A stretch of 64,000 nucleotides of DNA from Martinezella tropici (GTDB taxonomy: Bacteria; Pseudomonadota; Alphaproteobacteria; Rhizobiales; Rhizobiaceae), in the NCBI RefSeq assembly GCF_008370325.1, contig NZ_VNIP01000011.1:661963-725962 (forward strand), given 5' to 3'. The notes under the pieces are model-generated. The model did no database searches. It was not told the origin of the DNA and was given only the letters and a program-made list of their open reading frames with translations. The position numbers were made by a program, and so were the translations under genes. This document shows positions 33,562 through 42,425 of this stretch, piece by piece. The first letter of the stretch is position 1; each line of letters starts with the position of its first letter.

Positions 33562-34722
33562 GCGCGCCAGGTCGAGATAAGCGGAAGCGACAAAGGCGTC
33601 GATATCGGCCGGAACGGGAATGACGCAGGCTTCGCCGCCAAGGCCGCCCTTGGCGACCCGCTCCAGGCAGCGGACCTGCAGCGTAAAGCCGAGATCCATG
33701 GATTCGATGGTATTGCCCAGCGGACGCGGGCCGGCCAGATTGGCCATGTGGCCGCCGCCGAGAATATGGAAGGTGCGGCCATCGTGCATGCGGACCGTCT
33801 CGATCTGCTCGGCTTCGTATCGGTCGACACCGGCAACGTCCGGACTGTTGCGGAAGCCTTCGACATCGATCTCATGCGGGAAATGGCCGCCATTCATCAG
33901 GATCGCGCCGTCCTTGATCAAAGGCAGATCGGCCACGGTGATGATGTCTGGATAACCGGTAACGGTGATCAGGATATCGGCGGAGCGTATCGCCGCCTCG
34001 CGCAGCGGTGTCGAGAAACCGTCGAGGTGTGCCTCAAGCGTCGTGACCGGATCGACATCGACGACGCTGACCGTGGAAAAGGCGTTGCGGAAACACGCCG
34101 CCGTGCCCTTGCCACAGGCGCCGTAGCCGAAGACGGCGACGCGCTTGCCATTGGTGGAGCGATTGGTGAAACGCAGATAGCTCTCGAACAGGCTCTGCCC
34201 GACGGCATGCCGGTTTTCGGCGAATTGCTTGATCGGGCTGTCGTTGATGACCAGGATCGGCATGTAGAGCTTGTCACGCATCGGTATGAGCCGGGTGCGG
34301 CCGGATGTCGTTTCCTCGGTGCCGCCGAGAAGGTTGGCATAGGGCTTGTCGGCCGCGCGGGCGAAGAGATCGCCGCCGTTGTCGAGCAGCAGGTGCGGCT
34401 TTTCTGCCAGGATCGCGTCGAGGCTTGCGCCGTGCTCCTCGGCATCGCGGGTCTGCGTCGCGAAGACCTTGATGCCCTGTGCGCGAAGATAGTCGACCGT
34501 TTCAGGCTGCGTGCTGTTGAGATTGCCAGTGCAGACGAGGCCCGCGCCGCCTGCCCGCAGCGTCATCAGCAGCGCAACCGTCTTCGGTTCCAGATGGATG
34601 CCGGTGCCGATGGTCAGGCCGGCAAAGGGCTTGGTGTCGCGAAATTCCGCCGCCGTGGCAGCCAGCAGCCGGCAGCTGCGCGCCACCCAGTCGATACGGG
34701 AAAGAGAAGAGGATTGATCCAT
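33559..34722 (-). CDS. Adenosylhomocysteinase-like protein, divergent
   Basis: 387 residues, against 430-470 for canonical S-adenosylhomocysteine hydrolase. Homology by eye is clear: GIHLEPKTVALLMTL (H43), DNGGDLF, EETTSG, NDSPIKQFAENRH and the NAD loop GYGACGKG (near 199). Compared with the human enzyme, K186 is kept (K165), D190 is replaced by Glu (E169) and C195 by Val. The C-terminal tail with the conserved Lys and Tyr that reach the partner subunit's NAD is absent. Classical hydrolysis is therefore doubtful; it may act on another substrate or as a regulator. The start follows AGGAG. A GcvA-type LysR gene lies upstream on the same strand. Confidence 0.7.
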   Translation of the reverse strand: MDQSSSLSRIDWVARSCRLLAATAAEFRDTKPFAGLTIGTGIHLEPKTVALLMTLRAGGAGLVCTGNLNSTQPETVDYLRAQGIKVFATQTRDAEEHGASLDAILAEKPHLLLDNGGDLFARAADKPYANLLGGTEETTSGRTRLIPMRDKLYMPILVINDSPIKQFAENRHAVGQSLFESYLRFTNRSTNGKRVAVFGYGACGKGTAACFRNAFSTVSVVDVDPVTTLEAHLDGFSTPLREAAIRSADILITVTGYPDIITVADLPLIKDGAILMNGGHFPHEIDVEGFRNSPDVAGVDRYEAEQIETVRMHDGRTFHILGGGHMANLAGPRPLGNTIESMDLGFTLQVRCLERVAKGGLGGEACVIPVPADIDAFVASAYLDLAR

Positions 34723-34848
34723 GTTGCGCTCCTGCCGGCTGGTTCCATATGCGATCTGGCATGGCTGGAGGTTAGCTGTCGATGGACATTGCAATGCGTC
34801 GCATGGCAGAAAAACTGCCATATAGATCCCGATCGAGCAGATGCCTTG

Positions 34849-35754
34849 CTAAACCCCTTCGGCCCCTGCTCTGCTCAGCCAATCGGCCAGCCGGACGAGA
34901 GCCGGATCCTTCACATCGCTGCTGCGGATGCTGAGGCTGTAGCCGGCCGGTCTTCGAATGAAGCCGTAAGGTGCCACCAATGTGCCGCGATCGATATCGT
35001 CACCGACGGCCGTGCGCGGCGCGATGGCAATACCAAGTCCGGAACGAGCGGCTCCGATCGCAAGCAGCAGATCCTCGAATTCGCGATTGCCGGCAAAGCG
35101 GAGGGGAAGATGACCGCTTTCGGCAAACCAATCCTCCCACAAGCTCGGGGCGGAACGGCTTGCGAGCGCGACAGCACCGGCGAGCGTCGAGACATCGGCT
35201 GAAAGACCAAGGCGATCGGCGAGTGCCGGCGTCGCGACCGGCCCGAATTCATCCTCCATGAAGCGGATCGCGGTGATATCACGCGTCGGCCGGTACTCAC
35301 CGCCCATGATCACGGCTTCGAGATCCGGGCGCTTGGCCAGAGGCTCCACCGCTGCCATCGGCGCGATGTCTATGTCGATATCCTGAAGAGCTGCCTGCAG
35401 GCTGGCGACGCGCGGCATCAACCACCAGACCGCGAAGGCCGAGGGGACGCCGAGCCGGATGGACCGCCTGCCTTCCATCGAAAGGTCTGCCGAAGCCCGT
35501 GCCAGGATGCCGAGGGCGACACCGACCGAATCAGCGAATGCCTTGCCCTTCGCCGTCAGCACCAGCCTGCCGTTCTCCCGATCGAACAAGGCCGTGCCGA
35601 AGTGGCTTTCCAGCAGATTCAACTGCTGCCTGACGGCGCCGCGCACGACCCCAAGCTCGTCGGCTGCCTTCAGAATGCTGCCGCGCCGCGCCACCGCGTC
35701 GAAAGCGCGCAATGCATTCAGGGGTGGCAGGCGTCGGGGCGGTCGTTCTGACAT
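34849..35754 (-). CDS. LysR family regulator, GcvA-like
   Basis: 301 residues. The N-terminal RRLPPLNALRAFDAVARRGS is the GcvA-subfamily hallmark, followed by KAADELGVVRGAVRQQLNLLE and the effector domain. Subfamily members control amino-acid and C1 genes (glycine cleavage), beta-lactamases or nearby enzymes. It lies 126 bp upstream of the adenosylhomocysteinase-like gene in the same orientation, so it may regulate or be cotranscribed with it. The 264-bp AT-rich upstream region is shared with the Nudix gene. Confidence 0.87.
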   Translation of the reverse strand: MSERPPRRLPPLNALRAFDAVARRGSILKAADELGVVRGAVRQQLNLLESHFGTALFDRENGRLVLTAKGKAFADSVGVALGILARASADLSMEGRRSIRLGVPSAFAVWWLMPRVASLQAALQDIDIDIAPMAAVEPLAKRPDLEAVIMGGEYRPTRDITAIRFMEDEFGPVATPALADRLGLSADVSTLAGAVALASRSAPSLWEDWFAESGHLPLRFAGNREFEDLLLAIGAARSGLGIAIAPRTAVGDDIDRGTLVAPYGFIRRPAGYSLSIRSSDVKDPALVRLADWLSRAGAEGV

Positions 35755-36018
35755 GACAAGAATTTATCTTTTTTCCCAGTATGATAGCAGCGACATTCAA
35801 GAAACTGCGCCATCTGCGGCATAAAAATGCTGTTCAATGTCGTTTTCAGCACAAGAGCTGGCGAATATCAGAAAACAAATCTGTTGTTTTTTATCTACGC
35901 AACACTGAATAAATTTGTGGGGAAATACCATATAGCGTCATATGAAGCGCAAATTTTTTCCACACGATGTTATTATGCAACCTAAGCTTCACTCCAACAC
36001 CAAAAGGTGATCCGACAA

Positions 36019-36516
36019 TTGGCCTTTCTCAACCGTATAGCTAATGATGTGCAACTTATGTTTCGGCGCCCGCCGCGACAACAATATGCTGCGCTCTGCT
36101 ATCGATTGAAGAAGAAAACGGGTGATCTCGAAGTGTTGCTGCTGACCAGCCGCGATACCGGCCGCTGGGTCATTCCCAAGGGCTGGCCGATGCCGGGCAA
36201 GCTTTCCCATGAGGTCGCCGCCCGCGAAGCCTATGAAGAGGCCGGTGTGCGCGGCACGGTGGAGACGGAACCGCTCGGCTCGTTCGGTTACGACAAGGTG
36301 CTGCGGGACGGCATTCAGGTGCCGTGCCGCGTGCAGGTCTATGCACTCGCAGTCAACGAACTCGCCAAGAACTTCAAGGAAAAAGGCGAGCGTTCCCTGG
36401 AGTGGGTTTCCTGCGAGGTGGCGGCTGAACGCGTTCGCGAACCGGAACTGCGCGATCTCATTGTCGCCTTCGCACGGCGGGTGACGGCGGCTCCGGCCGC
36501 AATCCAGGCGAAATAA
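36019..36516 (+). CDS. Nudix hydrolase
   Basis: 165 residues. The Nudix box GX5EX7REUXEEXGU is visible as the run ending REAYEEAGVRG (near residue 70-77), preceded by WVIPKGWPMPGK. An N-terminal RRPPRQQYAALCYRLKK and a short basic C-terminus complete the domain. This short form resembles diphosphoinositol-polyphosphate or Ap4A-type hydrolases; the substrate is uncertain. The start is a TTG at 36019 with AGGTGA 8 nt upstream; a GTG 12 bp earlier in the same frame sits too close to that site. It is followed by the phosphate transporter gene 96 bp later. Confidence 0.88.
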   Translation: MAFLNRIANDVQLMFRRPPRQQYAALCYRLKKKTGDLEVLLLTSRDTGRWVIPKGWPMPGKLSHEVAAREAYEEAGVRGTVETEPLGSFGYDKVLRDGIQVPCRVQVYALAVNELAKNFKEKGERSLEWVSCEVAAERVREPELRDLIVAFARRVTAAPAAIQAK

Positions 36517-36612
36517 GCCACATTAGTCACAAAAAACTGTGCCAGTGTGCGTAGCGGATATTGCGCGCCTCATCGGTCAGCGCAATACGAGAGTTTTGAT
36601 CCAGAGAATTGC

Positions 36613-38148
36613 ATGCCCGACCGACCGGCCACACCAGTAAAAAGGACGCTCGACAAGGACCTCGACAAATTCACCTATGTCGAGGACGCGACCCATCACG
36701 TCGCAAGGCGCCTTGTGGCGCCGGGCATCGGCCTGATCTTTCTCGGCCTCGCCATGGTCTTCGCCGGCATTTACGTGCTCGACCAGCCGCGCGCAACGCT
36801 GATCTTTGCCGCCGTCGGCCTTGCCGGCTACATGGCCATGAACATCGGCGCGAAGGACGTCGCCAACAATGTCGGCGCGGCGGTCGGCGCGCGCGCGATC
36901 ACCATGACACAGGCGCTCGTCATGGCGGCCATTTTCGAGATTCTCGGCGCGACGATTGCCGGCGGCCCGGTCATCAACACGATCTCGACGCATATCGTCG
37001 ACACCAATCGCATCATCAGCATCGGCAAGCTTGCCTGGCTGATGATGGCGGCGCTGCTCGCCGCGGCACTCTGGATCAACTTCGCAACCTGGCTGAAAGC
37101 GCCCGTTTCGACCACGCATACGATCGTCGGCGCCGTCGTCGGCGCGGGAGCCGCGGCCGTCGGCCCGGAACTGGTGAACTGGAATCTTCTCGCGGCGATC
37201 TCCGCCGGCTGGGTCGTGACGCCCTTCCTTGGCGGCGCCATCGCGGCCAGCATCCTGCTCTTCATCGAGACCTTCATCGTCTATCGCGACGACAAGATCG
37301 CCGCCGCTAGGTACTGGATCCCCATCCTGATCGGCTTGATGGCAGGCTCGTTCTCGGCCTATCTCATCGTCCAGCTCGAGCCCAGGAATGCCATCCCGAA
37401 CCTGCTGAATCTCGCGATCGGCATGATCGTCGGCATGATCGCCTGGCTGGCGGCGCGGCCGCTGGTGGCGGCGCAATCCGTCGGGCTCGAAAACAAGAAC
37501 AGCTCGCTGCGCAAGCTTTTCCGCCTGCCGCTGATCTGCTCTGCGGCGCTGATGTCCTTTGCGCATGGCGCCAACGATGTCGCCAATGCCATCGGACCGC
37601 TGTCGGCGATCGTGCGCGATATCGGCCTCGGCGGCTCGCTCGGCGTGGTGGCCGAAACGACCACGCAGAAGGCGCCCTTCTGGGTGGTCATGATCGGCGG
37701 CTGCGGCATTTCCGTCGGCGTGCTGCTTTACGGCCCGCGACTCATTCGCCTGCTCGGCGAGCAGATCACCAAACTCAATCCAATGCGGGCCTATTGCGTT
37801 GCCGTATCCGCGGCGCTCACCGTCATCGTCGCGGCCTGGTTCGGTTTCCCGGTGAGCTCGACCCACATTACCGTCGGTGCGGTTTTCGGCGTCGGCTTCT
37901 TTCGCGAGTGGTATACCGTCCGTTCCAAGCGGCGATTTGACTATATGCGTAAAAAGGCCGAAGCCGCAGGCATTCCCTGGCTTGAGCCGGAAATCACGGA
38001 TGAGCGCAATCCCGACGAGGTTCATCGCCGGCGCCTGGTGCGCCGTTCGCATTTCATGACCATCGTCGCCGCCTGGGCAATCACCGTGCCGGTCGCAGCC
38101 CTGCTTGCCGCCGCCGTATATTGGGTTATGGTCGCGCTCTTCATTTAG
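36613..38148 (+). CDS. Inorganic phosphate transporter, PiT family
   Basis: 511-residue inner-membrane carrier with about 12 TM helices. The duplicated PiT signature GANDVANA appears in variant form as IGAKDVANNVGAAVGARAIT (near residue 77) and intact as AHGANDVANAIGPLSA (near 316). A C-terminal cytoplasmic basic segment lies before the last helix. Low-affinity phosphate uptake is expected; a Nudix gene upstream is the only metabolic neighbour. The ATG at 36613 gives the family N-terminus. Its stop TAG is formed within the left end of a dispersed repeat (TTTAGAGCGG). Confidence 0.93.
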   Translation: MPDRPATPVKRTLDKDLDKFTYVEDATHHVARRLVAPGIGLIFLGLAMVFAGIYVLDQPRATLIFAAVGLAGYMAMNIGAKDVANNVGAAVGARAITMTQALVMAAIFEILGATIAGGPVINTISTHIVDTNRIISIGKLAWLMMAALLAAALWINFATWLKAPVSTTHTIVGAVVGAGAAAVGPELVNWNLLAAISAGWVVTPFLGGAIAASILLFIETFIVYRDDKIAAARYWIPILIGLMAGSFSAYLIVQLEPRNAIPNLLNLAIGMIVGMIAWLAARPLVAAQSVGLENKNSSLRKLFRLPLICSAALMSFAHGANDVANAIGPLSAIVRDIGLGGSLGVVAETTTQKAPFWVVMIGGCGISVGVLLYGPRLIRLLGEQITKLNPMRAYCVAVSAALTVIVAAWFGFPVSSTHITVGAVFGVGFFREWYTVRSKRRFDYMRKKAEAAGIPWLEPEITDERNPDEVHRRRLVRRSHFMTIVAAWAITVPVAALLAAAVYWVMVALFI

Positions 38149-38213
38149 AGCGGTTCGGCTTCTCACCGGATCTGCGAACCGCTCCATCTCATTGTTCCAG
38201 GTAATTCCGGGGG
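38144..38213. repeat. Dispersed palindromic repeat, truncated copy c
   Basis: Contains the first module (TTTAGAGCGGTTC ... GAACCGCTC) and only a remnant of the second (GTAATTCCGGGGG). Its left TTTAGAG carries the stop codon of the phosphate transporter gene. It ends 7 bp before the rsmE start and supplies the G-rich stretch that acts as its ribosome binding site. Confidence 0.8.
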
Positions 38214-38219
38214 TAATCC

Positions 38220-38957
38220 ATGCGCGCCAATTTCCGCATGCAGCGGCTGTTCGTGACCGCAGACATCAAGGCAGGCATCGCCATCGAGGCTGATCAGGAT
38301 CAGTTCAACTATCTCGCCAACGTGCTGCGCATGGAGGATGGTGCCGAGCTGCTCGTATTCAACGGCCGGGACGGTGAGTGGAAAGTAAGCATCTCCTTCC
38401 CCACCCGCAAACGCATCCTGCTGACGCCCGCCGAGCAAACAAGACCGCAACCTGCCCCTTCCGACCTGCATTATCTCTTCGCGCCGCTGAAAGTTGGGCG
38501 GCTCGATTATCTCGTGCAGAAGGCCGTGGAAATGGGTGCGGGCCTGCTGCAGCCGGTCATGACGCAGCACGTACAGGGCAAGATCACCAACCTCGACAAG
38601 GTCAAGGCCAATGTCATCGAGGCGGCGGAGCAATGCGGCATCCTGGGCATTCCCGATGTCGCCGAGCCGGTAAAGCTTGCCGAGTTGCTTGCCCGCTGGC
38701 CGCGCGAGCGTCGCATCATCTATTGCGACGAAGGCGATGCCGGCCAGAATCCGTTGCCGCTGCTGACGCAGGTGAAGGAGAGGCATCTGGCTCTGCTGGT
38801 CGGCCCCGAGGGCGGCTTCTCCGAAGAGGAGCGCACCCTGCTGCGCGGCCTCGATTTCGTCACCGCCATTCCGCTCGGCCCACGTATCCTGCGCGCCGAT
38901 ACGGCCGCCGTTGCCGCCATGGCGGTGATCCAGGCGGCGATCGGCGACTGGAACTGA
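38220..38957 (+). CDS. rsmE: 16S rRNA (uracil(1498)-N(3))-methyltransferase
   Basis: SPOUT-class methyltransferase that modifies U1498 in the 30S decoding region. 245 residues, with an N-terminal PUA-like domain and the C-terminal trefoil knot. The SAM loops read LLVGPEGGFSEEE (near residue 195) and PLGPRILRADTAA (near 219). The start lies just after a truncated repeat whose terminal G-rich run serves as Shine-Dalgarno. A dispersed repeat follows its stop. Confidence 0.95.
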   Translation: MRANFRMQRLFVTADIKAGIAIEADQDQFNYLANVLRMEDGAELLVFNGRDGEWKVSISFPTRKRILLTPAEQTRPQPAPSDLHYLFAPLKVGRLDYLVQKAVEMGAGLLQPVMTQHVQGKITNLDKVKANVIEAAEQCGILGIPDVAEPVKLAELLARWPRERRIIYCDEGDAGQNPLPLLTQVKERHLALLVGPEGGFSEEERTLLRGLDFVTAIPLGPRILRADTAAVAAMAVIQAAIGDWN

Positions 38958-38960
38958 GCC

Positions 38961-39066
38961 TTTAGAGTTTTTCCGCTTTTCTCCGAATCGCGAAAACGCT
39001 CTATCCTCTTGTTTTTACGCAATTCCGAACGGAAAACCGCCACGCACTTTTCCTGGAATTGCTCTA
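38961..39066. repeat. Dispersed palindromic repeat, full copy d
   Basis: Starts TTTAGAGTTTTTCCGC and ends CTTTTCCTGGAATTGCTCTA, with the linker CTCTTGTTTTTACGCAATTCC between the modules. The terminal CTA, read on the minus strand, is the TAG stop of the LysE-family gene. Confidence 0.9.
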
Positions 39067-39678
39067 CTCCAAGACAGCGACGATGGTCGTAACGACCAGC
39101 AGGATCGCCAGCGAGATATTGACGATCCGCGAGACCCTCGGATCTTGAAGGAAACGGGCCAACGAAGCACCGACAAGAAGCCACACCATGTGGATGGCGA
39201 CGATCATTCCCGTAAGCAGCGCGATCTTGACGGCGGCGTCGAGCAGCCTCTGGTCCTGAAATAGGCTGACTCCGGCAAAGACGGCAGCAATCGCCAGATA
39301 GGCCTTGGGGTTGGCGACGGCCAGCAGGAAGCCGCCGGAAAAGGCCGGAGCCGCGGCCTGATCACCGCGCCGCGACAGCGGCGCCGCGGTGGCGATCTTG
39401 ATGGCGAGATACAGGATATAAACGGCCGAGACCGCCGTCAGCAGGAAGGCGCCATGCGGCACCGACAGCAGGACCGCAACGACGCCCGCTGCCACGGCCA
39501 GCAATACCATGACCGTGCCCGCGATCAGGCCGGAGACATAACCAAGCGAGCGCCGGAAGCCATAGGCCGCGCCCATCGCGGTTGCGCTGATCGTCGAAGG
39601 GCCTGGGCTTCCCATGATGACCAGCGAGGCCAGAAGCAAAGTCAGTATAGGATAGTAAATGGCGTTCGGACCGTTCAT
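39064..39678 (-). CDS. LysE/RhtB family amino-acid exporter
   Basis: 204-residue inner-membrane exporter with six hydrophobic helices. The N-terminal MGSPGPSTISATAMGAAYGFRRS is the LysE-family signature; the LAVANPKAYLAIAAVF stretch in the third quarter also fits. Substrate unpredictable (amino acids or small metabolites). The ATG at 39678 follows CGGAG at 8 nt; the longer frame upstream lacks hydrophobic character. Its TAG stop lies in the end of the repeat it shares with rsmE. Confidence 0.9.
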   Translation of the reverse strand: MNGPNAIYYPILTLLLASLVIMGSPGPSTISATAMGAAYGFRRSLGYVSGLIAGTVMVLLAVAAGVVAVLLSVPHGAFLLTAVSAVYILYLAIKIATAAPLSRRGDQAAAPAFSGGFLLAVANPKAYLAIAAVFAGVSLFQDQRLLDAAVKIALLTGMIVAIHMVWLLVGASLARFLQDPRVSRIVNISLAILLVVTTIVAVLE

Positions 39679-39921
39679 CGATATGCTCCGCTTGATGTCA
39701 ATCGAAGCAAAACTATCCGTGCTCACGGCGAGACGTCTTGAACGCTTGTGCAAATATGCCGACGGCTGGCACGGCTGTGATGCACTCGCGAGACACAAAA
39801 TCCTATTTTTTTGAACGACCCTTGAAAGAAATTCACTTGCGCCGTACCTCAATCCGCGTCAATCACCCTCCTATTGACCTGCGGCTTGCGCGGGTTCTTC
39901 TCCGAGATCTAAGGTAATACC

Positions 39922-41295
39922 ATGGCGCGCGATACCACCGACCAGACTCCGCTCTCCTCGGTCTCGGAAATGACGGCCTATCTGGCCGAGGGCAACAAGC
40001 CGAAGGAGAAATTCCGCATTGGCACGGAACACGAGAAATTCGTGTTCTTCCGCGCCGACAACAGCCCCGTGCCCTATTTCGGCGAGGCCAGCATTTCCGC
40101 GCTCCTCGAGGGGCTGCAGAAGAAATGCGGCTGGGATGCGATCATGGACGGCGACAACATCATCGGGCTCGGCGAGCCCACAGGCATGGGCGCGATCTCG
40201 ATCGAGCCGGGCGGGCAGTTCGAACTCTCAGGCGCGCCGCTCGAAACCATCCACGAGACCTGCAAGGAATCGAACAATCATCTGGCGGCGGTGCGCGAGA
40301 TCGCCGAGCCGATGGGCATTCGCTTCCTCGGCATCGGCGGCAGCCCGAAGTGGACGCTTGCGGAGACCCCGCGCATGCCGAAATCGCGTTACGAGATCAT
40401 GACCCGCTACATGCCGAAGGTCGGCACCAAAGGCCTCGACATGATGTACCGCACCTGCACCATCCAGGTGAACCTCGACTTCTCATCGGAAGCCGACATG
40501 CGCCGCAAGATGCGCGTGTCGATGAAGCTGCAGTCGCTGGCGACGGCGCTCTTTGCCTCCTCACCCTTCACCGAGGGCAAGCCGAACGGGCTTTCGTCCT
40601 GGCGCGGCGAAATCTGGAAGGACACCGACAACCGTCGCGGCGGCCTGCTCGATTTCACTTTCCGCGACGATTTCGGCTTTGAAGATTATGTGAAGTGGGC
40701 GCTCGATGTTCCCATGTATTTCGTCGTCCGGGACGGCCGCTATCACGACTGTACGCATGTCACCTTCCGCCAGTTCATGAACGGCGCGCTGAAGGGCGAA
40801 ATCGCCGATTGGGAACCGACGATGGGCGATTGGACGAACCATCTCTCGACGCTATTCCCCGACGTGCGCCTGAAGCGCTTCCTCGAAATGCGCGGCGCTG
40901 ACGGCGGCCCCTGGCGCCGGATCTGTGCGCTGCCGGCCTTCTGGGTCGGCCTGCTCTATGACGACGAGGCACTGACGGCAGCCGACGAGCTAACCAAGGA
41001 CTGGAGCTTCGATGAGGTCAACGCGCTGCGGGACGTCGTGCCGGTTGAGGGCCTGAAGGCCGCCATCAAGGGCCATGGTCTGCTCGACGTGGCGCGCGAA
41101 GTGGTTGGCATTTCCCGCCTTGGCCTGAAGAACCGCGGCCGCCTGAACGGCGACGGGCAGGATGAAACCGTCTTCCTTTCGCCGCTCGATGAAGTGCTTG
41201 CCAAGAAGGGCACGCTCGCCGACGATCTGCTGATGCTCTATAACGGCCGCTGGAACCAGTCCGTCGAGCCGATCTTCGAGGAATATCAATACTGA
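39922..41295 (+). CDS. gshA: Glutamate-cysteine ligase (proteobacterial/plant type)
   Basis: First step of glutathione synthesis, joining Glu and Cys. 457 residues of the alphaproteobacterial and plant-type GCS2 family. Diagnostic motifs include KEKFRIGTEHEKF (near residue 28), the Gly-rich ISIEPGGQFELSGAP (near 92) and FLGIGGSPKW. The MYRTCTIQVNLDF segment and the conserved WRGEIWKDTDNRR loop fit plant GSH1, which uses redox-sensitive cysteines; whether these cysteines pair here is untested. It is monocistronic with a hydrophobic-protein gene following after 136 bp. Confidence 0.94.
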   Translation: MARDTTDQTPLSSVSEMTAYLAEGNKPKEKFRIGTEHEKFVFFRADNSPVPYFGEASISALLEGLQKKCGWDAIMDGDNIIGLGEPTGMGAISIEPGGQFELSGAPLETIHETCKESNNHLAAVREIAEPMGIRFLGIGGSPKWTLAETPRMPKSRYEIMTRYMPKVGTKGLDMMYRTCTIQVNLDFSSEADMRRKMRVSMKLQSLATALFASSPFTEGKPNGLSSWRGEIWKDTDNRRGGLLDFTFRDDFGFEDYVKWALDVPMYFVVRDGRYHDCTHVTFRQFMNGALKGEIADWEPTMGDWTNHLSTLFPDVRLKRFLEMRGADGGPWRRICALPAFWVGLLYDDEALTAADELTKDWSFDEVNALRDVVPVEGLKAAIKGHGLLDVAREVVGISRLGLKNRGRLNGDGQDETVFLSPLDEVLAKKGTLADDLLMLYNGRWNQSVEPIFEEYQY

Positions 41296-41431
41296 TAGCG
41301 AACGGGCCTGCCGCTGAAACCTGATGGTGCGGCGGCAGAAACCGGTATGCGCTCCCTTTTTTCCCGCTATACTGCTGCAAGCAAGCGCCGCGTGATTCCG
41401 AAGCGGCCTCATAGCGGGGAAAGGGACTTCG

Positions 41432-42301
41432 ATGCTGCCACTCTTCGACATGATGATGCAGGCTCAGAACGGCGCCGCCACGGAGGCCATGGCCAAGCAG
41501 TTCAACTTGGCGCAGGAGCAGGCGACCAAGGCCATGGCCGCGCTGATGCCGGCCTTTTCCTCCGGCTTCAAGCGTAGCGCGACCGATCCCTATAATTTCA
41601 TGGGCGTGATGCAGGACATCAGCTCGGGCAATTATGCCAAATATTTCGAGGATATGACCAAGGCCTTCACGCCCGAAGGCATTGCCGACGGCAATGCGGT
41701 GCTCGGAAGGCTGTTCGGCTCCAAGGAGGTTTCCCGCGCGGTTGCGGCACAGGCCGCGCAGATGACCGGCATCGGTCAGGAAATCTACAAGCGCATGTTG
41801 CCGGCCATGGCTGATACCCTGATGGGCGGTCTCTTCAAGGAAACCAGCGGCCAGATCCCGCAGATGGCCAATCCCTTCCTCAATACCGATATGGGCGAGA
41901 TGATGCAGGGCTGGCTGCAGAGCATCGGCTTTGCGCCGAAGCAGCAACCGACACCGCAGGCGAGCATCTTCGATAACCCCTTCACCCAAGCGATGGAGCT
42001 GATGTTCGGCGCCGATTCGATCAAGCGCGGGAAGCCGGCGCAGACCAATCCGTTCCTCGACAATCCGTTTGCCAAGGCTTTCCAGGACATGATGAAGAAC
42101 TTCCCGATGCCGGCCGAGCCACCGAAGGAAGAGCCGAAGGCCAAGCCCGCCGCCGGCGTCGACATGGCCGCCTATACCGAGATGTTCAACGCCATGTTCG
42201 ACAGCGGCCTGGAAGTGCAGAAGAGCTATCAGAAGAACATGGAGGCGATCTTCGACAGCTATTTGAAGACGCAGGGCAAGCCGGCATCCAAACAAGAGTG
42301 A
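41432..42301 (+). CDS. DUF937 protein with NPF repeats and phasin-like C-terminus
   Basis: 289 residues, very rich in Met, Phe, Ala and Gln. The N-terminal 130 residues resemble DUF937 (YidB-like): LFDMMMQAQNG, the QFNLAQEQATKAM helix and LGRLFGSKEVSRAV. The middle has repeated NPF units followed by Met-rich helices (ANPFLNTDMG, DNPFTQAMELMFG, TNPFLDNPFAKAFQDMMK). The C-terminal 60 residues (YTEMFNAMFDSGLEVQKSYQ onward) look like a phasin-type amphipathic helix. No membrane segment or signal. A role on a granule or membrane surface is possible; function unknown. The start follows AAAGGG with good spacing. Confidence 0.65.
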   Translation: MLPLFDMMMQAQNGAATEAMAKQFNLAQEQATKAMAALMPAFSSGFKRSATDPYNFMGVMQDISSGNYAKYFEDMTKAFTPEGIADGNAVLGRLFGSKEVSRAVAAQAAQMTGIGQEIYKRMLPAMADTLMGGLFKETSGQIPQMANPFLNTDMGEMMQGWLQSIGFAPKQQPTPQASIFDNPFTQAMELMFGADSIKRGKPAQTNPFLDNPFAKAFQDMMKNFPMPAEPPKEEPKAKPAAGVDMAAYTEMFNAMFDSGLEVQKSYQKNMEAIFDSYLKTQGKPASKQE

Positions 42302-42425
42302 CGCGGATCGTCACTTTCGATCTTCATCGATTGTTCGCAATTCCGCACAGCCCGTGCGCATTGCGCCCGCTTATCATACACTGAGACTGAGCCTATTTCT
42401 GCTTTCATCTTGAAAGGAGATAGCC

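Noticed and set aside
36577..38187. 536-codon minus-strand frame opposite the PiT transporter
   Set aside because: Antisense shadow, rich in Asp, Arg, Gly and His with no hydrophobic pattern, while the plus strand encodes a complete PiT protein.
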